NCBI GenBank assembly: GCA_963790585.1
Contig: CAWBOY010000002.1
Location: 558,001-622,000, forward strand
DNA from: CAWBOY01 sp963790585
GTDB taxonomy: Bacteria; Planctomycetota; Planctomycetia; Gemmatales; Gemmataceae
Length of the DNA: 64,000 bases
Reading direction: 5' to 3'
Below the pieces are notes generated by a model. It did no database searches. It was not told the origin of the DNA and saw only the letters and a program-made list of their open reading frames with translations. Made by a program: the position numbers and the translations under genes. Positions 56,348-64,000 of this stretch are shown in pieces (position 1 is the stretch's first letter; each line of letters opens with the position of its first letter).

Positions 56348-57687
56348 TTAGTACCGAATGATGAAATCAAGCCCAATGCGGTAATCGTTAAGCATCTTCT
56401 GGCTAGTCAATGGAAACTCAAAATAGCCGCCGATTTGGTAGTGTTCATTGAATTTGTAACGCATGCCGGTTGCCATAGTCAGCGTGTCTTTGCTTGTCAA
56501 ATTCGATGATCCGAAGTTAAAGAGGTCGCCGCCCTCGAAGCTAAAGTCGTTGGCGCCGCCTTTGTGCGTGTAATAGAAATAGTTCAATTCCACGGTCGGG
56601 TAGAACTTATTCAAGTTGGCCACGTCATAGTCCAAATGCAGCGACGAATGGAAATACGAGCTACGCTGCGAATCGACCGAGACATCAAAGCCGGTCTGGC
56701 CTAGGAAGTTGAACGATCCATACGACGTCTTGCCGAACGACTGGCCGAAGGTTAGATACGGATCAATGCTCAGCGATCCGACATTTTGATAGACATGGGA
56801 ATCGCCGACGGCGAAGTCGAAGTTCGTGCCGAAGGCCGCGACAGTTCTGGTTTGTTGATTGCGGTAAAAAGTCCATTTCGGCCCGATGCTTACCTCGGCG
56901 AAGCCAGTGCCGCTCTCGATTAACCCTGGCACTGTTTCGTTGGGATGAAAGCTGACAAAGCCGAACTTGTTCAGCACCACACTCCACTGATCCGTTAAGG
57001 CGAGCCGGCCCTGCACGCCATAGAACTCCGCGTTGCCACCATTGAGTCCTGGGGTCGAAGTCGGAAACTTTTCATAGAGGAATAGGGGCCTAAGTTCTGT
57101 CAGCGCACGTGGATCTTCAAAATGAAACGGATTGGATAACGGCGAAATAATACCACCCTGATCGAAGCAGTGGTCTCCCTGGAACCAGCCATTATTATTG
57201 GTTGAGGAATGAGCCGGGCCACCGAACCAGTCGTGGCATCGCTCCCAGAAGCCCTTCTGCAATGGATGGTCGACGGTTGCGGCTGGGTTATAAGCCTCCG
57301 GCGGCAAAGGCGCGGCCATACCGTCGGCAGGGGGCGGAACCGGCGGCGGTCCGCTCAAGCTGGTCCAGCTTCGAAGCCCTTCACTGTTGGCCGGCGCGTT
57401 GATTGGTTCTTGATAGCCGACTTGAGCCAACCTCGCCTCGATTGGAGTGCCGATGGCGGCATAGGGCTCCAACCGAAGCGTTTGAACCGGCAGCGCGGCG
57501 GTGAGCGGGGCGCGGCCCCCAGCGGCACTGGTCGGCCCAGGCTGGCGATCGGCTCGGGCCGACCGAGCGAAACGGGCGATTCGAGAGCGGGAACGACTGG
57601 ATCGTACGGCGACGTTTGTTGAGCGAAGCCAGGGACGGCGGATCCTAGTGCCACGGCCAGCGCGGCAGCCCATCGCTTGCTCTTCAT
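56348..57687 (-). CDS. Outer-membrane transporter-like beta-barrel (one frame break)
   Basis: The start ATG 57687 (KSKRWAAALAVALGSAVPGFAQ, clear signal peptide) is chosen because GGGAGG lies seven bases before it; the ATG six bases upstream is too close to that site. The frame changes near 57515, then LTAALPVQTLRLEPYAAIG leads into a Pro-rich spacer and a C-terminal barrel of alternating aromatic strands (FYGVQGRLALTDQWSVV, GFAEVSIGPKWTFYR, SIDPYLTFGQSFG) ending RIGLDFIIRY. About 446 residues. Resembles MetA-pathway/transporter-like outer-membrane proteins of planctomycetes. Confidence 0.72.
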
Positions 57688-57916
57688 CGTCATGCCTCCC
57701 ATCCGTGAGACTCGGCCATAATCTGTCAGTGCCGTCCATCGCGCGCGGCGGCCTCGTCCGGCTATTCGTACAATTCGGCCCTTGACGAAGGATGAGGCCA
57801 TTCGCTCTGGGCACATTTTTCGTTTGCCGGCAGCATTATCATTGCGTAGGTTGCGCTTTTCGGCATAATCGAACGAACTTGTCTCGAAGATAGCGGTAGG
57901 CGCGGAGCGATAAATC

Positions 57917-58771
57917 ATGAGACGAACGATTTCAGCCTTGGGCATTGTCCTCGTCGTGCTCGGGCTCGCTGGGTTGGCGTCGGCCTGGTGGGTCAAGGGT
58001 CATGAAGCCATAGCCGAGGCCGGTTGCCTGGGCTTGCCCGACGATGTTCCAGCGTTTTTTCGAGCCGGCAGCAAAGCGTTGGCTCATTACTCCGGCGATC
58101 CCGACCGCTGGAAAAACCGTGAGGCGCACCACCTGAATGCTGCCGAAGCCTGCAACCATTACCTGGATATGGAGGACCTGAACGGCAACCCGTTGCCCGA
58201 CGATCGCTGGAAGGCGGTTAAACTACTCATTGACTTGAAGCAAAAGCCCGAGCAAACGGGTATGTTGCCGTATGCTCTGATGGAAAACTTCGATCGCCTC
58301 AGCTGCGCGTTTTACGATTACCGCCAGGATCCGAAGGACGAGGCCGTCCGGGCCAAGTGTTTAGTTTACGCGGGCGTGCTCTCCCACTTCACGGGCGACT
58401 GCGTGATGCCGCTTCATACCACGCGCAGCTATGATGGAAGGAAGGGGACGGACGGGACGTTTGCTCAAAAAGGAATTCACGCGCGAATCGATAGCTTTCC
58501 AGAGAAGTTCGGCATTACGACGGCTGAAATGGCACGCGATTTGAAAGCAAACAAGCTCGCCGACGTCTGGGCCACGGTTATTCAAACGACTCAAGATTCT
58601 CACAAGCAAGTAGACAAATGCTATGAATTAGACAAGCTGGGGGCATTCGACAAGCCGACAGACGAGAGCCGCAAATTTATCGTCGACCGCTGTCGCGTCG
58701 GTGCTCAGTTAACGATGGATCTTTGGTATACGGCTTGGCTGAAGTCAGCGAAGATGCCGAAGCCTTACTGA
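57917..58771 (+). CDS. Secreted S1/P1 nuclease or zinc phospholipase C-like protein
   Basis: 284 residues. Signal peptide up to LASA, leaving a mature N-terminus WWVKGHEAIAEAG in which Trp1 and His6 match the tri-zinc site of S1/P1 nucleases. Further ligands: HHLNAAEACNHYLDMED, and GVLSHFTGDCVMPLHTT. Hydrolyses single-stranded nucleic acids or phospholipid head groups in the periplasm or outside; the family does not separate the two. Confidence 0.85.
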   Translation: MRRTISALGIVLVVLGLAGLASAWWVKGHEAIAEAGCLGLPDDVPAFFRAGSKALAHYSGDPDRWKNREAHHLNAAEACNHYLDMEDLNGNPLPDDRWKAVKLLIDLKQKPEQTGMLPYALMENFDRLSCAFYDYRQDPKDEAVRAKCLVYAGVLSHFTGDCVMPLHTTRSYDGRKGTDGTFAQKGIHARIDSFPEKFGITTAEMARDLKANKLADVWATVIQTTQDSHKQVDKCYELDKLGAFDKPTDESRKFIVDRCRVGAQLTMDLWYTAWLKSAKMPKPY

Positions 58772-58798
58772 TAACACCGCCCGGAGTTCTCCTCGATT

Positions 58799-60038
58799 AT
58801 GGATCCAAAAGCGAGTCTTGTTCGGGTGCAGGCCCCGACGCTCAATCACGCAACCTACCCGGGTGAGAAATCGCATTTGATTCGGCCGCGCTTTGACGCA
58901 ATCGACATAGTCCGCGGCGCCGTGATGATCCTGATGACGCTCGACCACACCCGCGTTTTCTTTAGTAAATCTCGCTTCGATCCGCTCGACTTATCGCAGA
59001 CATCACCAGCCTTGTTCTTGACGCGCTGGATTACGCATTACTGTGCTGCCGATTTTTGTTTTCTTGGCGGGGACGAGCGCTTTCCTGTCGCTCACGCGCG
59101 GCAAAACGAAGTTGCGACTCGCCGGCTTTCTGCTGGCGCGCGGTCTTTGGCTTATTTTCTTAGAGTTTACGCTCGTTCATTTAGGATGGTCTTTCAATTT
59201 CAATTATACGTTCATACTCGCTCAGGTCATATGGGCCATCGGCGCATCAATGGTTCTGATGTCACTGCTCGTATTCGCACCGCCAGTGGTCGTCGGATTG
59301 ACCGGCGTTGCAATTATCGCTTGCCATAATTTATGCGACGGATTTCGTCTGGAGGGACCTCTTGCATGGGTGTGGACTTTGTTTATGCGGCCCGGACCGA
59401 TCCAACTGCCTTTTGGAACGACGCTGATCGTTGCCTACCCGATTATCCCTTGGCTGGGCATCCTAATGGCCGGCTACGGCAGCGGCGCATTTTGGTTGAT
59501 GCAACGGCGCCGGCGCCGCCTTATCTTAGTGTGCTTGGGCTTACTTATGATATTGATGTTTTTGGCTCTTCGGGCCTTCGATCGATACGGCGACCCACAG
59601 AAATGGGCACGCCAAGAGGACAACCCGCTTTGGACCGTTTTTTCTTTCCTGACCGTCACAAAGTACCCGCCATCGCTGATTTACGCGCTAATGACTCTTG
59701 GTCCGGCGCTGGTCCTGCTGGCACTCCTCGATAGGCCTTCGGGTTCATTACGTAACATGATCATGACGTTCGGTCGCGTGCCGCTGTTCTTTTATCTCCT
59801 TCACATACCGTTAATCCATACTCTGGCCATTTTTTTCGCCCTTTTTACGAGTGATGGTGACGTCGGATATTTATTTCACAGCATTCTTTTTGAACCAAAC
59901 CTCCCGAAAGATTATGGCTACCGCTTGTGGGTCGTATACGTTGTCTGGCTGCTCGTCGTAGGGATTCTCTATCCTCTATGCGCGTGGTTCGCGGACCTCA
60001 AGACCCGCTCGCGTGCGGTTTGGCTAAGCTACCTTTAA
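58799..60038 (+). CDS. DUF1624/heparan N-acetyltransferase-like membrane protein (one frame break)
   Basis: FDAIDIVRGAVMILMTLDHTRVFF is the diagnostic start (D-x-x-RG...DHxR). The frame changes near 59045, after which PIFVFLAGTSAFLSLTRGK and LWLIFLEFTLVHLGWSFN follow; about nine more helices, including RVPLFFYLLHIPLIH. About 412 residues. Members are integral membrane proteins related to acyltransferases that modify glycans; activity here unproven. Confidence 0.8.
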
Positions 60039-60286
60039 GAATGGATTCGTTAATTGGCATTGCCGGTGGTTTCATATGACAAATAATCGGATCTACGACA
60101 GCCTACTTTTCAACAGACTCGAAATCGGCGTAACCGTCAATCAGCATCACACTTGTGTTCAGGGAAACACTTGTGCCGAACAGTATTGGTTATGTGGGGT
60201 CGAATGAAGCGAATTTCCGCCGGTTTCTCATAAATGAACGCTGCTTTGAGCTTCGAAGCGTCAGGTTCATTGATCGTTTTGATCTT

Positions 60287-60682
60287 TCACGATCCAGCGC
60301 CCCCGCGCAACGCCAGCGCATATCCCGTCGCATAGGCCCGGCAGTGGGCCATCGATATTTGCACCTTGCTCACGCCTTGTTTGTCCGCCAAATCGCGGGC
60401 TGCGCCGATAAGGACGACATCGGGGCGGAAAAGCGTTTCGATGGGAATTTCGATGTCAGTCGGTGAAAAGCCGCGCTTCCAGGTGGCTCCGAGGGCTTTG
60501 AGAATCGCTTCCTTGCCTGCCCAAAGCGCAGCGAAATGTTCGGTCGAGCGCCGGCGGGCCTGGCAGGCGCGGATCTCGCCGGTAGTGTATACGCGCGCGA
60601 GGAAAAGCTCGCCGTGTTGCTCGATCATGCGGCCGATCCGCAGGCATTCCACGATGTCCGTGCCGATTCCGACGATGTCCAT
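60287..60682 (-). CDS. acpS: Holo-[acyl-carrier-protein] synthase
   Basis: 131 residues. MDIVGIGTDIVECLRIGRM is the AcpS opening, giving ATG 60682; the longer frame upstream is rejected. WAGKEAILKALG is the Mg/CoA-binding motif, with VSMAHCRAYATGYAL near the end (usual S-x-S-H). Transfers phosphopantetheine to acyl carrier proteins. It overlaps no neighbour and is 60 kb from pfa; whether it also activates the PfaA carrier domains is unknown, since those usually need an Sfp-type enzyme. Confidence 0.93.
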   Translation of the reverse strand: MDIVGIGTDIVECLRIGRMIEQHGELFLARVYTTGEIRACQARRRSTEHFAALWAGKEAILKALGATWKRGFSPTDIEIPIETLFRPDVVLIGAARDLADKQGVSKVQISMAHCRAYATGYALALRGGAGS

Positions 60683-60799
60683 GCGATTTCTCGTAAGCCT
60701 CGATAGCTTCGCTGATCTTAGCAAACGCGGCTGGCTGCTGTACAATCCCCTTTTGCCCCTTTTGAAGTGCCCTCATCACCCCGCCACCGAGATCAGTCG

Positions 60800-63028
60800 A
60801 TGCCTGCGGATTCCGCCAACAGTTTGCTCGCCGATTTGACCGACGCCCAGCGCGAGGCCGTCACGCATTTTGAAGGTCCCTTGTTGATTCTCGCCGGTGC
60901 GGGCAGCGGCAAGACGCGCGTGATAACCCGGCGTGTGGCTTACCTTCTGCAACAAGGCGTGCGGCCGAGCAACATCCTTGCGATCACGTTCACTAACAAG
61001 GCCGCCGGCGAAATGCGGCAGCGCGTCGAAGCGATTGTGCCGGGGTGCCGCGTCTGGGTCAGCACCTTTCATAGCCTCGGCGCACGGCTGCTGCGCCAGT
61101 ATGGCGACCACCTCAATCTCGATAAGAACTTTACCATCTACGATCAGAGCGATCGCGCCAAAGTCGTCAAGATGGCTCTCGAGGACGCCGGCATCGACAA
61201 TGCTCGCTTCACGCCCGAGACTATCGCCGGCGCCATTAGCAAAGCCAAAAATCAACTCCTCGGGCCCGACCGCTATGCCGCGCAGGCCCATGACTTTTTC
61301 AGTCAAACGGTGGCGCACGTCTATCCCGGCTATGAAAAGCGCATGCGCGACGCCAACGCTCTTGACTTCGATGATCTCCTTTATTGGCCTGCTCTCGCGC
61401 TGAAAAACGATGCCGAGTTACGCAAGGAACTCGACGAACGCTTTCGTTTCGTGCTGATCGACGAGTATCAAGATACGAATCAGGCTCAATACGCCATCGC
61501 GCGCGGCCTTTCGATCACCGAGCCCAATCTCTGCGTCGTCGGCGATCCGGATCAGTCGATTTACAAATTTCGTGGCTCCGACATCCGCAACATTCTGGAC
61601 TTCGAGCGCGATTTTCCCGGCGCTCGCGTCCTGACGCTCAGCACCAACTATCGCAGTACCAAAGCGATTCTGGCCGCGGCCAGCAGCCTGATCGCCCACA
61701 ATAAGCAGCGCAAGCCCAAGGACCTGATCACTGATAACGCGGACGGCAATCCGGTGACGGTGCAGGTCTTTGAATCCGGCGTCGAAGAAGCCGAAGGAGT
61801 CGCCAGGCACATCCTCGACGCCGTGCGCTCCGGTAAACGGGCCTACCGCGATTTCGCCATCTTTCTACGCATCAACGCTCTGACGCGCGGCCTGGAAACG
61901 GCCTTCGTCAAACATCGTGTGCCTTTTCAGATCGTCAAAGGCCTGGCGTTCTTCGACCGCAAGGAAAACCGCGACGTCATGGCGTACCTGCGGCTGCTCG
62001 TCAATCCGCGCGATGAACTCTCCTTCCTCCGCGTCATCAATGAACCGGCGCGCGGCGTCGGCAAAGTCTCGCTCGAACACCTGCGTAACCATGCCAATAA
62101 ATTTGAGCTGAGCCTGCTCGAAGCCGCTTCGCAGGTGGCCAAGATTCCGATGCTCAAAGGCAAGGCGGCCAAGGCAATTGACGAATTCGCCCGCATGATG
62201 TACGACCTGACGAAGCTGATCGATCATCCGCCCGATGAAGTCATCCGCCTTGTGCTCGATCGCAGCGGCTATCGGCTTGCCTTGATGGACAGCAAGAACG
62301 ATGAGGACGAGGACCGCCTCGCCAACATCGAGGAATTGATCACCGCGGCCAAGCAATTCGCCGCCGAGGATTCGAGGCGAACCGTCGGCGACTTCCTGGA
62401 AAACGTCACGCTTGCCAGCGACACCGATGGCTGGGACGAGCGTCAGGACTGCGTCTCGATCATGACCATGCATGCCGCCAAGGGGTTGGAATTTCCCGTC
62501 GTTTTCTTGTTGGCGCTCGAACAGGGATTGCTGCCGCACGAGCGTAGCCTGGGTCGTGAGGAAGAGGTCGAGGAAGAGCGCCGACTCGCCTTCGTGGGCA
62601 TGACGCGCGCCCGCGAGGAACTCCATCTCTGCCACGCCCGCCTACGCGATTTCCGTGGCAACACGCTGTACGCCGTTCCGAGCATGTTCCTTGAGGAGCT
62701 GCCCCGAGACGTCAACTGGATCGACCACTCCGCCTCGGCATCGATGGCCGGCCGCACGCTCGATTCGTGGCGCAGCGGCGGTTCCTCAGCCGTCGAGGGC
62801 TGGCGCGAAGCGGGCATCCGCCCGCTGCCGCCGCCGGTGGCCTCGAACCCGTCGACGACATCGCCGTATGTCGAAGGGATGCTCGTCAAGCATGGCACCT
62901 ACGGCGCCGGCCGCATCGTCGAAGTGAGCGGCCACGGCATCATGCGTAAAGTCAAAATCCGCTTCAACGGCGGCGAGAGAACATTTATCGCGGATAAGGT
63001 GACGCTGGAGATTGTGAAGCCGAAGTGA
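60800..63028 (+). CDS. pcrA: UvrD/PcrA-type 3'-5' DNA helicase
   Basis: 742 residues from ATG 60800 (60767 possible). Superfamily 1A motifs: LTDAQREAVTHFEGPLLILA (Q motif), AGSGKTRV (Walker A), TFTNKAA, FVLIDEYQDTN (Walker B), VVGDPDQSIYKFRG, NYRS, MTMHAAKGLEFPVVFL and RRLAFVGMTRA. The C-terminal VKHGTYGAGRIVEV segment is the Tudor-like RNA polymerase-interaction domain of PcrA/UvrD. Acts in nucleotide excision repair and removal of stalled complexes. Confidence 0.94.
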   Translation: MPADSANSLLADLTDAQREAVTHFEGPLLILAGAGSGKTRVITRRVAYLLQQGVRPSNILAITFTNKAAGEMRQRVEAIVPGCRVWVSTFHSLGARLLRQYGDHLNLDKNFTIYDQSDRAKVVKMALEDAGIDNARFTPETIAGAISKAKNQLLGPDRYAAQAHDFFSQTVAHVYPGYEKRMRDANALDFDDLLYWPALALKNDAELRKELDERFRFVLIDEYQDTNQAQYAIARGLSITEPNLCVVGDPDQSIYKFRGSDIRNILDFERDFPGARVLTLSTNYRSTKAILAAASSLIAHNKQRKPKDLITDNADGNPVTVQVFESGVEEAEGVARHILDAVRSGKRAYRDFAIFLRINALTRGLETAFVKHRVPFQIVKGLAFFDRKENRDVMAYLRLLVNPRDELSFLRVINEPARGVGKVSLEHLRNHANKFELSLLEAASQVAKIPMLKGKAAKAIDEFARMMYDLTKLIDHPPDEVIRLVLDRSGYRLALMDSKNDEDEDRLANIEELITAAKQFAAEDSRRTVGDFLENVTLASDTDGWDERQDCVSIMTMHAAKGLEFPVVFLLALEQGLLPHERSLGREEEVEEERRLAFVGMTRAREELHLCHARLRDFRGNTLYAVPSMFLEELPRDVNWIDHSASASMAGRTLDSWRSGGSSAVEGWREAGIRPLPPPVASNPSTTSPYVEGMLVKHGTYGAGRIVEVSGHGIMRKVKIRFNGGERTFIADKVTLEIVKPK

Positions 63029-63230
63029 TTTCTGGATCTACAGGGTACGCTGATTGGCCGAAGGTGCCGATGCGTGGCTGCCCACAGCTCTATGTTTTCG
63101 CCGTCGCGCTGTGCCGCGGGTTTATGATAAAGGTACGGTCTCGCCCCGCCTTCACTGAACCTTTTCGCGCCCTTGCCAATCCTACCTTTTCAGTCGATAC
63201 TTACGACGTCGATTACTGTTTCCTGCTCCA

Positions 63231-64000
63231 ATGGTGAGGACTTTAGCGGTGTTGCCAAGCGTTGCGGTGGTCGGTGCGACTGGTGTTGTCGGCGAGGTGT
63301 TGCGGCGAGTGCTGACGGAACGAGCGTTTCCTGCACGCGCCTGGAAATTCCTGGCTTCCGAGCGCAGCGCCGGTAAATCGATCACGTTCAAAGGTAAGGA
63401 CTACATCGTCGAGCCATTGCGAGCGGATTCGTTCGTTGGCATCGATCTGGTTTTCTTCAGCTTGCCGGCGTCGGTGAGCCGAGAGTTCGCGCCGTTGGCG
63501 GCGAAGGCGGGCGCGGTCGTCATCGACAAATCGAGTGCGTGGCGTATGGACCCCGATGTGCCGCTGGTCGTTCCCGAGGTCAATGCGGAGGTGATGAGCC
63601 GTCTTCCCAAGAGGATTGTCTCAACGCCGAATTGCTCGACGACGCAGATGGTCGTGGCTCTCAAGCCATTGCATGATTTCGCCAAGATCAAGCGCATCGT
63701 CGTCTCGACCTATCAGGCTTCATCGGGCAAAGGGGCGAATGCCCTGAGCGAGCTTGATAGTCAAATCGAGGCGATCGGTCGAGGGCATACAATGCCGACT
63801 GTCCGTGTTCATGCGGCTCAGCTGGCGAACAACGTCCTGCCGCACGACTGGAAACTCGAATCGGATGGTTATTCCGAGGAAGAGTCCAAGATGATCGCGG
63901 AGACGCAAAAGATCATGGGAGACTCGAGCATCCTCGTCTCGCCGACAACGGTGCGCGTGCCCGTGCGTGTGGGCCATTCCGAAGCGATCAATCTCGAGTT
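63231..64000 (+). CDS. asd: Aspartate-semialdehyde dehydrogenase, N-terminal part (runs off window)
   Basis: The frame is open to the window end (257 residues seen). NADP-binding VAVVGATGVVGEVLRRVL; WKFLASERSAGK; PNCSTTQMVVALKPLH with the nucleophile Cys; VVSTYQASSGKGANALSEL; RVPVRVGHSEAINLE. Converts aspartyl phosphate to aspartate semialdehyde for lysine/threonine/methionine and peptidoglycan precursors. ATG 63231 lacks a clear ribosome site; GTG 63249, eight bases after TGAGGAC, is an equally good start and fits the family better. Confidence 0.93.
   Translation, partial: MVRTLAVLPSVAVVGATGVVGEVLRRVLTERAFPARAWKFLASERSAGKSITFKGKDYIVEPLRADSFVGIDLVFFSLPASVSREFAPLAAKAGAVVIDKSSAWRMDPDVPLVVPEVNAEVMSRLPKRIVSTPNCSTTQMVVALKPLHDFAKIKRIVVSTYQASSGKGANALSELDSQIEAIGRGHTMPTVRVHAAQLANNVLPHDWKLESDGYSEEESKMIAETQKIMGDSSILVSPTTVRVPVRVGHSEAINLE

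Noticed and set aside
60287..60682. AcpS considered as the dedicated PfaE phosphopantetheinyl transferase
   Set aside because: It is the short AcpS type with housekeeping features and is unlinked to pfa; PfaE proteins are Sfp-like.

Overview
The window looks like a chromosomal segment of a planctomycete, probably of the Gemmatales/Gemmataceae type. The evidence is a PUFA-synthase-like megasynthase locus, a BBP7-type outer-membrane barrel, Uma2-family proteins with AERxRQE coiled-coil tails, many long intergenic palindromes and a str-type ribosomal cluster. This is inferred from protein families; no 16S gene is present and the genus cannot be named.

Layout. 1-16 kb, all on +: the end of pfaD (enoyl reductase), pfaA (KS-AT-ACP-ACP-KR-DH) and pfaC (KS-CLF-AT-four hotdog domains), followed at once by oleA (head-to-head acyl condensing thiolase) and oleB (beta-lactone decarboxylase of the haloalkane dehalogenase type). 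Together they read as a route from an iteratively made polyunsaturated acyl chain to a very long polyunsaturated olefin or ketone; oleC and oleD are not in the window. 16-19 kb: a ParB-like/dual-specificity phosphatase pair and a secreted PDZ-M6 metalloprotease. 19.4-26 kb: accessory region beginning at tRNA-Ser(GGA), with an antiphage dCTP/dCMP deaminase (AvcD type), a 58-residue partner ORF, a HicA-like/HTH pair, an Imm26-like protein, small hypotheticals and a Uma2 protein. 26-30 kb: rpsL, a zinc-ribbon gene, rpsG and fusA. 30-39 kb: a very large secreted GH2-like protein, a truncated ACP-like membrane protein, a YpfJ-type zinc peptidase and a Tat-exported molybdopterin oxidoreductase. 39-46.7 kb: A-type Fe-S carrier, tRNA-Val(TAC), rsmA-ribE, a FabG-like SDR, a folK-SDR fusion, mntH and an ABC-2 permease. 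47-64 kb: BBP7 barrel, isochorismatase-like hydrolase, alanine-glyoxylate-type aminotransferase, hemB, an SDR, a degenerate subtilase-like lipoprotein, a second barrel, S1/P1 nuclease-like protein, DUF1624 membrane protein, acpS, pcrA/uvrD and the start of asd.

Two window-wide properties matter to the reader. First, about 17 single-base frame shifts break otherwise well-conserved genes (3 in pfaA, 1 in pfaC, 1 in oleA, 2 in oleB, 3 in the subtilase-like gene and others). In each case both halves keep family motifs, so residual sequencing indels are the simplest explanation; I annotate each as one gene and give the approximate break. Second, long palindromic repeat families occur not only between genes but inside genes: they encode inter-domain linkers in PfaA and PfaC, the last residues of PfaA, and the final codons of hemB.
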